Source of the DNA: Apiospora phragmitis | Taxonomy: Eukaryota; Ascomycota; Sordariomycetes; Amphisphaeriales; Apiosporaceae | Length of the DNA stretch: 64,000 nucleotides | Direction: 5' to 3' | NCBI GenBank assembly: GCA_038363925.1 | Contig: JAQQWL010000004.1 | Span: 2,170,001-2,234,000 of the forward strand | Part shown: positions 37,789 through 50,128 of the stretch, one piece after another | Layout: each line of letters opens with the position of its first letter | Position numbering within the stretch: position 1 is the first letter of the stretch | The notes under the pieces: model-generated | Database searches by the model: none | What the model saw: only the letters and a program-made list of their open reading frames with translations | What the model was told of the DNA's origin: nothing | Position numbers and translations under genes: made by a program

Positions 37789-37815
37789 CAGACAGACAGA
37801 CAGACAGACAGACAG
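37789..37815. repeat. (CAGA)n microsatellite
   Basis: Six to seven perfect CAGA tetramers occur in intergenic DNA. Confidence 0.9.
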
Positions 37816-39500
37816 TGCAGTATGTACAAGTGCGGATCTGCAGGGAAGGACGACAACAACCAGGTTTGACCGACTGGCCTTTGCAGATAGATATGTGCCT
37901 AATCCAAAATGGCGCTATCCTGCCATCATCAATCATGCTTTCAAGCAGCGTGGCAGCGTGGCTCCCCCTAGATCCGCAAGCTTCGACAGTTGCGGTAGCA
38001 TCGGGGGGTGCTACTGTGTATCTCTCTCTGTCTCTCTCCAATGCAATGCTCTCGTGTACAAGCAGGGGGGTTGTGATACACTTTTCTGGTCATTGCATTG
38101 CATACCTGATACAAACCTTTTTGCCCACTTCTTTGTACCATTGTCGACCCTGACTTTCTCTGCCTGATCTACACCGAAAAAAAAAGTACATACCACTAGG
38201 TTACCTGGTTCAAACCGAGTAAATAGAACGATATCGAAACCCCCAAACACGTGGCGTCGCTGAGCTGCATGATCAAGATGTCACGGGTTATTACTAAAAG
38301 TTCAGGGGCGCCACCGCCCATGATACAACGAACGGATATCTCCACGCATCATCTATCCTTGCTAACTCCTTATTCAAGGTAACAGCGATCAGGTTATGAT
38401 CTACGCTTAGATGATCATAAGGGATTACACGACAATAAAATGAGATTTCATAATATATAAATCCGGCGAGCATAAAACAGGATAGAATGGGTACAAAGGA
38501 ATGATACGTTGGGCATCCGAGAGCCCCTGCTAGTTTCGTAAATGCTGCCATGTACTGCAATCCTTCCATTAACATTTCAGACTTATCATATATAAGGGAA
38601 GCATTTCATGGTCCTAATAAATTGCGATCAGATGCACTATTGAACCTTTCTCTCTTAATACAAGGACAAGCCAAGAAGCTCTCCGCGAGTCATCCGGCAT
38701 AAGAGCTTCCCTACATACGTCCTATTGACATTGCCCATGAGGATTAAGCGATAGATAGACACAGGCTAGAGCAGAGAGGCCAAAAGCATAACAACAATTA
38801 CGACGTTAGCATAAAACTTGCTTTCGTTCCGGCTTCCGGGCCTACTCTGACACGACAACGGTAGTATGAACTTTGTAGATGGCAGAAACCGAAATAGGAG
38901 AAGCCACGGCGTAAACACATCGATGGTTTTGCTGGTAGATCATCCCGACCCCATCCTAGGAATTACAGAGAGCGGCCTGCCTGCCGCCCTGTGCTGGTAA
39001 GAACGAATGCCTCGCTTTGTAAGAGCATTGTCTCCCCAGCCCAGATTCTCGAGACTATGAAGACGTCGGAGTGTAATCGAATCTAAACAGGTGTGCACCG
39101 GCTCACTGCCAACCCGTAATCGCAGGAGTGCTTGCTTACTCTTACTTGGTACGCCGAAGGAGACAGACCTCTACAGACCTACATATGCCTGATCTGTGTT
39201 AGAATGATTGTTTGTCACATAAAGACACTTTTGTTTAAACCGTTCTTATATGGTCACGAGCATCTACCACACACCAGCCCAGGTGGATTTGTACTCTTTG
39301 GAATATAAGAATACTTGAATGTCTTGCCTTTTGTCTTACTTACGCCAGAACCGACTGGACGCCATATATTGTAGTCCCAGAAATATGCCAAACTCCATAG
39401 CAACCGGTAAAGGCTGACGTGAGCCATATCTAAATCGCGGTGGATGCTTAGTGATCAAGTGCAAGTCGTTTAGCATCCCACGAAAAGGAACCTCTCATGC

Positions 39501-41881
39501 CTAGATAATGGTAATGAGGCATCGCCCATCGGCTGTTCTCTCGTACGCTGGTACGTCAGCCTCCTCCGAAGCTCTCATCATGCGTGCCAGGACGCGGCAG
39601 TGCTCGACCGGGAGCCCCAGCGATAGGCCCTCTTGACAGATTGCCGGCATATCATCACCACCCAAGTCGCTGTGATGGTTGTTGTCATTGCCATGATCTG
39701 GTGAAAATGCCGGCTTGCTCCTCGGTTTCAGATGGCACAGCCCAACTCGGCGGTACAGTCCCCAGGCCGGCGTCAAGGGCTCCAGCAGGAGGAAGGGTGT
39801 CGTGACGGACGGCTCGAGCTGTGTTAACAGTGGCACAGCATAGTATCTTGCCCCCGCGGTGATTTGGTGTGCCTTGTGGTCCCTAGCACACCTGGTGGTA
39901 TCGTCTAGCTTACAATCCAACAGACCACTGTCTGGTTCTTGGACAAATGGTTCCATGGCCGCCCTCATCTGATATTCAAACTCCTTTCCAGTCCAGGCTG
40001 TTCTCATACGGAATTCATCATAGTCCAGTAGAAGAGGTATCGCGTAGCAACGTAAACGCAGACTCCCGCTTCGGACTCGACCAAAGGGGTCAGTCCCATG
40101 GGGCACGGTGCTGACTTCTTCGCAGTTGGCAAGGGTGTGGTATTTGTAGTGGAAGTGCTCATAGTCCACCTGCGCATTCATCGACACCCAGGACCATGAC
40201 GGAGCTAGGTATTCCGTGTACCTTCCTCTTGGGCGAACCGAGTGCATAGATCGCTGCCAAGCCAGGCCTTCGAGGAGGGTATCAGACCACATGCCAGCCA
40301 GATAAGTTGAGTTGATGCTTCCGTGAAATACACGAGCCACGCCCGAAATCGCCACCAGCTTATCCGTAGGATATGTCAAGTTGCAACCGCTGTAGTATTC
40401 CACAACTGTTCTCCAGGCGTTGTGGGGTTTGGGGTGCTCCCCTAGTGTCCTCATAGAGAGAAGTTGCTCGCCCAAGGTGCGGTTGCGAATGTTTCTCTCT
40501 TGCCCGCTGCCGTCTCCCTCTGACAGTTCAGAACTCATCTCCTTGGTACACTCGAAGTATACCAAATGTCGCGCGTAGCTGACGTTTCTGGTTGCTAGAA
40601 GCCGTTCCTGGCAGACCCAGGCCCTGCTGTATAGTGGTTCTTTGTCCAGACGGACATACCATTCTGTGTCAATCCCCGGCTGCGTGACCACTACTGGATC
40701 CAAGTTATTGCCCGGGATGATGACGTGGGGCCTGAGCCATGTGGCATCCCGGTGGTAGAAGAGGCCCTCGTTGGTTGAGCTGGAAGATGCTGCTGATATA
40801 TTACAGAAACCGTGTCGGTAGACACGATGCATCTGCGCGCTCTCGGTCTCCCAATCCTTCTCGTCGTCTTGGACGATACACTGAGCGAGGGGCTATCTGT
40901 TAACGTACAAGCAGAAGCGAATGGCTGAGTCTCAGGGGGCCAACGCATACCAACGAGTCTATCCATAGATATTGGACCCCGAGCTGCTGTGCAGCCTGGA
41001 TGGCATCAATGTACTTCCGCGGCAGGTCCTCCGTGGGGATATGGTCTCGGTACATGTCGTACGTCGCCTTGGTCAACCTGATGGTCGGGTCGGTCCCCCA
41101 CTGGTGACTCAGGCTGATGTAACGTTTCTTCTCCGCCCAGTTCTCTGTGAGAACTACGCGGAGTTGGAACGCTGAGCCCATCGGCGCCACTTCGAGCAGC
41201 CTCGTTGGGACCCATGGGCTGGGGTCTTGACAGTCTGGGTGGGTTCTTGTGCAGTTGTCAAGCCGGCCCTTCACATAGTTCCAGGTCGAGGGGCCGCCTG
41301 TATAACTCCCAAACTTCTCCGGCCCTTCGCGCAAGGGCTTCGCTATCCAATCGACGGAAATATTCATCTTCAACGCGAATGGATCTAAGGGATCCGTGGC
41401 GCGGTGTCCACGTGATGATGTGAAAGCTGCTTTTCGCTATCATGACCGGCCGGAAGAGGAGGAAGACACCGCGGCCGCCATCTGCTTCCTTGATTGCATG
41501 GCCGTTATTTCTCTCGTTTGCCATCCTCGTGAGCGAAGTCTCTAACCGCAAGCACCACCAGCATCTATTACGGAGTCCATTTTCAAGGTCCTCCCTGGTG
41601 CGGTGCAAGATGTAGGACTGGCCTTCGATTTCTGCCCGTCCGTCCTGGTGGCTGTCCGGGTTGTTTCTTTGACGCCAGTACGCAACAGCCACTATCAGAT
41701 TGCATCGTTTACAGCCGTGGACTCTTTCGATGAATGGCAAGGGAGGGTTGAAACAGTGACCAGCTGGATCGACAGGCGCCTTATTAGAACCGGGACTAAC
41801 TGGATTGATAGGTTGCAAGGAACTGTGGCTAGCCAGACTGACAGATTCCTTGGAACTGGGTTTGGATGAATCCTGGCCCAT
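39501..41881 (-). CDS. HET-domain protein (heterokaryon incompatibility family), frame broken once
   Basis: HET-domain proteins of filamentous ascomycetes are linked to non-self recognition and programmed cell death. The inferred parts are 40951-41881 and 39501-40880, joined by a 70-base intron (40881-40950) that creates WIDSLCIVQDD. The HET core is clear: RYISLSHQWG, DAIQAAQQLGVQYLWIDSLC, DWETESAQMHRVYRHGFCNI, and later SRAWVCQERLLATR and APSWSW. The C-terminal half has no added NACHT, ankyrin or WD repeats. The N-terminal part, from ATG 41881, contains a CKRC and an RCWWCLR pair that could bind metal. Between codons about 145 and 165 the coding frame shifts by one base; a run of four T at 41431-41434 (AAAA on the coding strand) is a candidate site, and its shortening by one would give a continuous protein of about 769 aa. 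A short intron there is a weaker alternative. Confidence 0.85.
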
Positions 41882-42984
41882 TGCGAGGATTGGAAGTGTT
41901 CAACTACCATCAGCAGCGCGGCCAGAAGGTAAAGGAGGTAAAGGAGGTAAAGGGGGTGAAGATGGAAAGGAAACTCTGGGCAGCGCCGCGGGGTCATGAT
42001 CACGTAACCCCAGTCAGTCATCAGTTTACGACCAATCACATAACATGGCTCCTTATCAAAAGTGCTCGGCGGATCTTGTTTACAGGCCGACGCCATCCTT
42101 CACTTTCATCTTGAATTTGACTTGATTTAATTAGAGCGACTCGCCAACTGTCTCTGATGCTTCAGCTGCTACCAAGTATGTTCAACGTCGAATAGCCCAC
42201 CGTCCATGGCAACCTTGGACCTGAACCTATCCGCCTTCGGAGAGAATGTTTCGAAGAAGCGGTTTTATGAAGGACTTGATTCGCGAGCTTTATTGCGCGT
42301 CTGATTTTAAAGATACGACACAAAGATGTATCCACCTACACATGTCTAATCCTTTGGTGAGAGAAAAGTTTAGCGATACTATATTTAAGTATAGACTATA
42401 AATGAAAAAATATATATATCAATTGTAAAGCAGATACCCCAGATTAGCCGCGGGAGTGGCCGTTGTTCAGGAATAGAAAGATAAGACTAGCAAGCGCGTA
42501 GTGTCTGGCCTAAGGCCGTCCGAAAGCAGAAAGGACGAACCACTGGAGTTCCAGCTGATGCCTTCTAGAAGCCACGCACGGACCCATTTGGCCGTTCGCA
42601 GGGCAAAAGCAATCAATGTAATTTAAAGTTTCCCAGACGGCGCAAGGCTATCAGCACTAGAAAAGTCTAGTTAGGGGGGCCACAACAGCAGCAATCTGGC
42701 CTTGTCTTTGTCTTACAGCAGCCAGCCAGCCATAACGCCCCTCAATCGTCATCAATCCGCCGCTGCGGGAGCTGAATTGAACCGACACGACAGCAACAAG
42801 ACAGACTTCACGATCATCCCGGCAACCTCAACAGTCTGCCTGTGTATTCTATTTCCTTTTTCCACCAAAGCCGCAGATCATGCTGTACAATTAATCCCTT
42901 CTTAATTCATTTACCCTCATCCTATCGCACTCCCGCTTTCCTACAGCTGTATCATTATATTCGACGGCGCGCGAAAAGTCCAGT
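41882..42984. other. Divergent promoter region between HET gene and SEC12
   Basis: These 1.1 kb contain the two 5' regions. On the HET side a CCTTTACCT-type pyrimidine repeat occurs at 41927-41959. On the SEC12 side there are C/T-rich stretches just before the ATG. No further gene is seen. Confidence 0.5.
41927..41959. repeat. (AGGTAAAGG)n tandem repeat upstream of HET gene
   Basis: Three perfect copies and a fourth diverged copy of a 9-base unit are present. On the coding strand of the HET gene this reads as a CT-rich element about 50 bases upstream of the ATG, a common place for fungal promoter pyrimidine tracts. Confidence 0.8.
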
Positions 42985-44916
42985 ATGGCCAAATCGATCC
43001 CCAGCGCAACCATAACGCTCTCCTATCCATTGTGGGCCTGCGCCTTCGATCCGCAACATCCTGACCAGCTTCTCGTCGGCGGTGGTGGCGGCCCAGGACG
43101 GCATGGCGTTACCAACAAGCTAGTGAGTCGCATTGCAATCCATTTCCACGGCATTGTCCTCCCATCCCGACAATTCACAATTGTCGCGACCATTCGATTC
43201 ATCTTCCCCTCCTTCGTCACTGACCATTGGGAAATCGCTCCATCCGCTTAGACTCTACTTGATGTGTCCAATACGCCCAGCGAGATAAGGAATATCGCCG
43301 AGTTGGAATTGTGCGCCAAAGAAGACAACGTGACAAGCCTCGCCTTCGGACCCCGCCGAGCGAAGTCGACTGTCGTGTATGCCGGTGTCAATGGGAGCCC
43401 CGACGACGTTAAGCGCGGCAACAATCAGCATTTTCGAGTGTTGGGCATCAGCCCCTCCGACGGCAAAGCGGCCAAGACTAGCGGTGTACAGATCGCCGAG
43501 AACAGTCGCCACTCCCTCTTCTCCTCCACGGACCCAGACACCTACCAGCGACTCCTCCGAGTGACCCAGCCCTACACCGGTCTACCTCAGCTAGGCGCAC
43601 TTGCGACGGGTTTGTCCAAGCAATCACAAATTGTGCTGTTCGATGTGCCACTTAACGGCGCCGCGTGGAAATCCCGGGGAACACTGGATACCCCCGATGA
43701 AGCCATGGACCTGGATGTCGTGCAGACGGGCACCGATACATACCAGCTTGCATACTGCGACAAACATGAGATATTTACCGTGGAGGTGAGCCAAGATGGC
43801 GTCTCCGACCCAAAACTCGTCTACTCTCTCCCCAACGATGACGGCCCCACGAGTCGCCCCTCTTTTCGCTCAATACGTTACCTGAACTCGGACTTCGTCT
43901 TCGCCGTCGTCAACGCCCCGAACAGGAAGGGCGTCATTCTCCACGGTTATCGCTTACCCAAGCCGGACCAGGAGAGTGCTCGCTTGGCCGTAGTCAAGAA
44001 ACTGCCCAAGACCGTCAGCCAAGCAACCGGGCTAGCAGTGCGGAACCTATCGCCTACTGTTTCGCCGACTGAAGCACAGGGAGACTCGCAGTTTGTCGTT
44101 GCTGTGGCCGGCAATGACTCGTCGATATCCCTTCTTACATTGGATTACAAGAGTGTATCCAATGTCGACCTTTTGGCCAATTTGGCCCCCTTCTATACCG
44201 TCAAATCTGCTCACCCGGCAGGCATTACTGGTCTCTCATTCTCGACGGCGCCTCCTGCGCCAAAGCGCTCCAAGTCTGAATCAGATGTTTCGATCAAGCT
44301 TGCGAGCGTTTCCATGGCGAATACAGCCGTTGTCCACAACATACCACTAAAGGAGTTCACTAACAAGTCGACGTCGAGCGACAAGGCCACCCCCAAACAG
44401 CCCCGCTATATTGTAGCCCTGAAGTCGCCACGCGATGCCAAGGGGCTGTGGCTCCTGTTCGGAACTTTGCTCATGTTCACTATCCTGATATGCGTTGGGC
44501 TAGCGATCATCGAGGCCAAGGGATTCGGCGAGCCCGTTCTGGGCACGAACCGTTTGCTCCCCGCCTCCTGGACCGTTCCCCTGAAAAAGGGCCCCGTCGT
44601 GGGCTCCAAGACCTTTGGCGACCTCCTCACCGATGTCAAGCCCGAGGCGCACGAGAAGGTCATTATCCGGCACGACGACCTCGGCGCCGTCGACATGCAC
44701 GGCCTGCCGGTGTGGAAGGCCGAGATCCACGAAGAGGAGACGCACGGCCCGGCCAAGAGCTGGGAGGAGCTGGACGAGAAGGACCGGCACGTCTGGCGGG
44801 AGCGCCTCCAGAAGACGGGCCACTGGGTCGAAGATATGGGCGAGACCGTCTTGAAGGGCGTGGTGTTTGGCGAGATTGGTGGAGCGATTGGTGCCATGGT
44901 GGGCGAGGCGCTATGA
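42985..44916 (+). CDS. SEC12: SEC12, ER guanine-nucleotide exchange factor for Sar1
   Basis: Sec12 is a type II ER membrane protein whose cytosolic beta-propeller loads Sar1 with GTP and so starts COPII vesicle formation. The structure is join(42985..43122,43252..44916), 600 aa. The first exon carries PLWACAFDP and the glycine loop LLVGGGGGPGRHGV, which corresponds to the conserved K-loop region of Sec12. WD-like strands follow (VTSLAFGPRR ... QHFRVLGI; GITGLSFSTA ... IKLASVSMANTAVVHNIPL). One membrane segment lies at about 443-465 (LWLLFGTLLMFTILICVGLAII). The lumenal tail of about 135 residues is highly charged and ends in a glycine-rich hydrophobic stretch (GEIGGAIGAMVGEAL), longer than a minimal Sec12. 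The gene diverges from the HET gene and converges on YPP1. Confidence 0.9.
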
Positions 44917-45576
44917 AATGAAAGAATATTTACGAATTATATTGAAAGGAAAGGACACGCTAAAAGGGACGGAGGGTGTACCAAAAAAAAGGGGGACTAT
45001 GCTGAGCAACAACCTCCTGTGTGGTAGATGCCATGCGTATTGATACCCGCCACGCAGCCGTGGACGATGTTACGGGCAGCAGCCAGAGGTTCTTTGTACT
45101 AGGAACCTGTGCCTACCTAAGTTTGGGTACTTTACTTTCTCGACAATTCGAGTAAGTACTTTTGGTTCCCACTTGCGTTATCATAACCCATCTAGACATG
45201 AAACTATATATATATCTACATACACACACATTGAATCATTTGAGGAAAAAGCATCTCAATCCACCATGTCTGTACTTCACCGCGACATCAACAGCAAGCT
45301 CAAACAATTATATCGACGGGGCCTTAAAGTGATTCCCATTGATAACTAGCTGATTATATACGCTCCGCACACCGCTCAGGGAAGGCGACGAGGGTATCTA
45401 TCATCCTATAAGAATTATCGTCATCGGGCTGGAGATATCAGGAGGTATAAATAATTACAACGACATTATTATCTTTTCTTGGTAGCTAAGGTAGCAACGA
45501 TCCGTGTCCGGCCTGTCCCGCCTTTATGGAATATAAAGTGTTTTTCTTCTTCGTCTTCTCCCTTCGTCTCCTTCTT
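44917..45576. other. Convergent 3' region between SEC12 and YPP1
   Basis: These 660 bases are AT-rich with TATATA and ACACAC stretches, consistent with 3' UTRs and polyadenylation regions. No gene is visible. Confidence 0.5.
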
Positions 45577-48500
45577 CTATAGCACGTAGCCACCAATGCC
45601 GACACAAGTCCACTCGCGCACGCCCATGCCCTCTTCCAGCTCGACGCACCACCAGAGCGCCTCCTTGGCCTTGTCCACCTGCCCGCTCTCCTCGTGGGCG
45701 CGCGCCAACGCGAACCAGGCGTCCGAGAAGTTCCACCCGGTGCCCAGCTTGGTCAGGGTCGTCAGCAGGCCGTAGGCGCGGTCTCGGGCCGCGAGGCGGT
45801 CCACGAGCGGCAGCGAGACGGCCTTGTACGGCACCGGCAGCTCCTCGATCATCGAAGGCGAGGCGTGCCGGTGGTTGGTAACGGGGCCGGCCCCGTTGCT
45901 GGTCTCCCGCGAGGGGTCTTCGGTGTGGTTGTGGCCGCCGAGTCCCAGCGTAGTGGACGGGAGCGTTGACTTGTCATCTCCGGCCCTCGGGTGATGAGGA
46001 AGTGTCTTGGGGTTGTTTCCGATGGAGCTCAGGTTAGCTGGGTCACCATCCGGCAGATCGATCTCCGGGATGGTTGGAGTAGGTAAGAGCTTCTCGCTGT
46101 AGATGTCGAGGAGGATGTTAGACAAGCCCACGATGGCTGCAGGATGGTTGGGATAATGCATCAAGGCTTCCTCGAACTGCGCTCGAGCCTTGTATGGCGC
46201 GCCCTCGCCCACAAACAGATAGGCCATCTAGATTACACGTTAGTATCGCCTGTCATGGTAGGGTTTCGGCAAAAGATGAAGACTTACCTCGGAGCGCACG
46301 TCACTCCATAGCTCCTCGACGCTCTTCTTTCCACCCCAGCCAGGATGAGTTAGCGAAATTGCGTTGGTAGTGTCCTTGGCGATCTCCGCTTGCAGACTGT
46401 CCACCAACTTTTTCGCTTCCTCGAGGGCTCCGTGAGAGTCCTGCCACATATCGGCCCGTCGGTAGAACCCAGCAATCATCAGCCACACCTTAACGAGAAC
46501 GCTGAGTCTTTGCCTGTCCACCTGTGCCTTGGAGAAATGGATGGCAGGAAGCGTGTTCGGCGCCGAGAGTGACTCTAGAATCAAAGCTTCCTCGCCCGTG
46601 GTCGAGCCCTTCGTGGATGAAGTGGAATCGTATCTTTGCAAGCCCCGTCCCGCCGAGAGGGACTGCGAGCTCGAGATGTGGTTTTTGCTACTCCAAGAGA
46701 AGAAGTCAGGCCGTTCGCCGGCCGGTGTCTCTCCCAAGGGTGTGAAGTATGCATCGCCGTCCAAAACTGACGGCATGTGAGGTACAGGTACATCACTGTT
46801 GCTGGCTGAACGTTGCTGGGCTGAGCCAGTGCTGTCGCGTTTCTTCCTCAAGCTGTTACCTCGCTTTGTAGAGCCACTTCTGTGCCGGCTGCGGACACTG
46901 CCTAAGGATCGATGCGACTTCCAATCGGAAGAATCGCCATTTTCTTTCGTGACCTGGATCGTTGGCGCGGCAGTAATAGTGCTGCCGGCGGTCTGAGGCC
47001 TACTAGTGTCGCCTTCAGCCACGCTCGCACGACGCGCGGTTTTATCTGACTTGTTGGTGCTAAATATGCTAGTCCTACGGTCTCGAACCGTCCCGCCAGC
47101 GCTTTTAGGAACGGAAACTGAGGCTCTACGTTCAGCAGATGGTAGGTTCGCTTGCATGCTGCCGAAGAGTCGGGTGTACAGAACTAGCAGCTCATGGCTG
47201 GCGTTGACGGCAACCTCGGGGCCCTCCAACAGCTCGAGTAGTGCAAGCTGGGTCATCTTGATTTCTATGATGCCTTCCTTCTCGATGTCGTCCATGTCGT
47301 CCACTAAACCGTGTGTTTTGGCGGTTCCAGCCTGGGCTTCCACCTCATTAAGATGCTCGCTTCTAAAAGCGCCTCCTTCCAGATTTTCGGATCCGAAGAG
47401 GACCGTGGGGTCATCGAATTGCTCAAAGGCCCCTTCACAGGCCCGGGCAGCCATGACGTACTCTTGCCTGGCGCTCAAAAGCAGTGCGAGGAAGTGCCAC
47501 AATGGAATCAGCGAGCGTTCCCGCCAGTAAGCGCCTGATGGAGATCCCTGATCTCCCGCTTTCTTATTAGACATCAGTGCAGCCTTGACGAAGTCGATCG
47601 CAGCACTCAGCTTGCGCTGTTCTGCTAGTAATAAACCGAGTGCGAATAGGGTCCTGACATCGGTGGAATTGCCTGTTTCAGGGGAGAGGGATTTCTGGAA
47701 ACACCGAATCGCCTTCTCTTGAGCCTCAGCTCGAGCGACGGAGCTGTATGTCTTCCGCGACCATTGGGCCTGTGACAGTCCAATGGCCTGCCACGCCAGG
47801 GCGCTGACATGAGCCGGTATCCTGGGGTGAAGGGGTTCACCGTCTTCGGTCTCCTCTGTCAGGGTGGGAATCTGGTCGTCAAGTTTGGGAAGTGGTCCTG
47901 GCAGCTTCTCGAGCATCTCCTCCAGCTCCTCGCCAAGCTTATGAGCCTTTTCGGCTTCGTCTTGGAACCCATATTTACACAGCGCTGTTATTGCTCGAGA
48001 GATTGTTTCCAGCACCGTTGCATCATCATCCAAGCTTGGCTCGAGATGGCCTGTTTTGTCGACGCGTGCCTTCCCTTTCTTGACGATCTCCAGATAGGAA
48101 TCGAGAGCTTTGAATGCCAGGTCGAATTCCGCAACAGACAGATGAACTGTGAAGAGGTGGCGGAGGATGGCAGTCGAATGGAAGGTCTTCGTGGCGGCTC
48201 TGTAGAGTATGTCGAGGATGCCACGGCTGAGTCCTTCCTTCCCACCAATCCCCAGGTCATGCTCATCCCAGTCCCGTCCACCGAGAATGGTCCAGTTAAT
48301 CATGATTGCTTGGACGAAAAGTTCTACCTCCTCTCTCTCCTCATCCGCACGAGGGAATGATGTTTCGGTCAATAGGAGAGCTTCATAGGCTGCCTCAACC
48401 TTCTTCAACTCCACCCTCAGCTGATTTTTAGCTGACACATCGTCATCAGGTGCCTTTTCGACGAATCCTGTTGGAAATGGCAAGCCCTGGCGAAGGATGC

Positions 48501-49427
48501 CCGAAATGGCGCCGTAATACTCGCACCAGACACTTCTCCTGGGCACAGCATCACGGAATCCTTGACCGCCTGTTACCGAAGTGCTATGAGTCCTCGACGT
48601 ATCCCAGTACGTAGCCCATGTGCGGAAAGGTGCAAGGCTGTTTGGGTCTTCCAGGGTTTTCTCGCCTTGTTCCAAGGACTGCGCATGTAGCATGCAATAT
48701 TCCGTCAGGAAGAGTTCGGCCCAAAACTGCAACTCCTTGCGTCCCTTTTCTCCTTCCCAGATCTTCGACAGCGATGGCAGTGCTGATTCGAACACAGCCA
48801 GGGCAGGGGGCCGCTCGTTATCTCGAGAAAGGCAGTTGGCCTTTAAGTAGGTTGCTTTCAGAGCACACACTTTTGTCCATTCCGAGGTGGCGGTCTCGGA
48901 AGATTCGAACTGCGAATACCCCTGCTCCGGGCCTTCATGGAGTTGAGCAGCAGCGGTACTGTAGTCGCCCAAGGCCCAATATGTCCACCCGATGCAAACC
49001 TGCGCTTGGAATCTGTCCTCGAGGTGGGTGCTCTCTCCAGCAAGTGCAGACTGTAATTTTTGTAGCTGCTCCGCGACCCCTGCGTTCTCGGAGGGTAGCG
49101 CTGTCGTGGGACGTGATGTTTGTTTATCCTGCTCTTTCGTTATGGCGCATTCGGTCTCGGCTGTCGTGGCGAGGCCTGGAGGAATAAGGTGGTCAGAAGC
49201 TGGGCTATTGTGACGACAGGGGCTGTAGGGATCCTACATTGCCTGCTAGGTGCATGTTTGCGGACTTTGCGCACCAGCTCGGGCACATCGCCCCATCTGC
49301 CCTCGCAGCGAGCATCGTCGAGAAGTGCAAGGTATCTCTCCCCTTTTACGGGGTTCTAAGGGATTCGTTCTGTCAGTGCCTGTCGCGTCGACAGCAAGGG
49401 CGGGCTGGGGGAACAACTGACACTCAT
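45577..49427 (-). CDS. YPP1: YPP1/TTC7-type TPR protein of the PI4-kinase complex
   Basis: Ypp1 (TTC7 in animals) with Efr3 holds the phosphatidylinositol 4-kinase Stt4 at the plasma membrane and also affects endocytic cargo transport. The inferred structure is complement(join(45577..46227,46288..49175,49238..49355,49422..49427)), 1220 aa, in line with fungal homologues. The N-terminus NPVKGERYLALLDDARCEGRW, followed by VPELVRKVRKHAP, is the family signature. FQAQVCIGWTYWALGDYSTAAAQL and many later helical pairs are TPR-like, including the final AYLFVGEGAPYKARAQFEEALMHYP. The middle (about residues 660-840) is a Ser/Thr/Arg-rich disordered insertion. The first exon is only six bases (ATGAGT), with a GTCAGT donor; this start is the least certain part. 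The gene diverges from RIX1 with 701 bases between start codons. Confidence 0.9.
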
Positions 49428-50128
49428 TCTGGGCAAGAGCGTGCGTCAGAGGCGCTAGAAACAGCAACGTAAAGTTGATCCAGGGCTATTGGGCAATTCA
49501 AGGCGCAAACAACATGTCGCTCTCCCCGCCAAAGGAAGAAGAAGAAGAGCAGACAGAAAGAAGGAGCAGGAACGCTGTGGTCAAATCAAAGGAACTATAA
49601 TGTAATGCAACAAGTCGGTGACGGAGGAGCAGGTCAGAAGAAGCTCTCTCCTTGAATCGGCATGTCCAGTCCGGTCTGATCCAATGATTGACAGGTTGAC
49701 AGTGACCGACCCGGGGGGCCAGGAATTAATGTGCCAACCTAACCTATGATAGACAGGGATGGTGCACGTTCATCGACCAAGACTGGGTCGCCGTTCAGGG
49801 GGAGGGGCGGAGGGGCAGAGGACGCCTCACTGTGGCTGGTGCAAGCTGCTTACGTAGGTGCAGAAGGAAAGGTACCCCGTACTCCGTACTCGTAGTTGCA
49901 TTCAGTTTCGCTATCGATTGGGGGGCTCCACTAAAAAGTTCAAATCAAACGAAACTTCGATGAGTTCGGATGGACAATATCCCCGACCTTGATATCGCAA
50001 ATTGACTGACTGTCCATTCCTAGTTGTCGTCTCTTTTCGTTGTGCTACCGCCCTCACCGTAACAAGGGTCGTATTGATCAGGGTCTCATTTCGGGACCAA
50101 CTTGTGGCTCTCGTACACTTGAGCCATC
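49428..50128. promoter_or_regulatory. Bidirectional promoter region of YPP1 and RIX1
   Basis: These 701 bases lie between two start codons facing away from each other. They include a TACTCCGTAC motif at 49880-49889 and C/T-rich stretches before the RIX1 ATG. No TATA box position can be assigned with certainty. Confidence 0.5.

Larger units (their letters stand above)
35673..39500. other. 3.8-kb gene-free region
   Basis: This region lies between the bZIP stop and the stop of the HET gene. It carries A-rich and G-rich homopolymer stretches (runs of G near 36290-36305 and 36767-36776), a heptamer tandem repeat (37002-37086) and a CAGA repeat (37789-37815). No domain-bearing frame is seen. The first several hundred bases are probably the 3' UTR of the bZIP gene. 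Confidence 0.5.
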
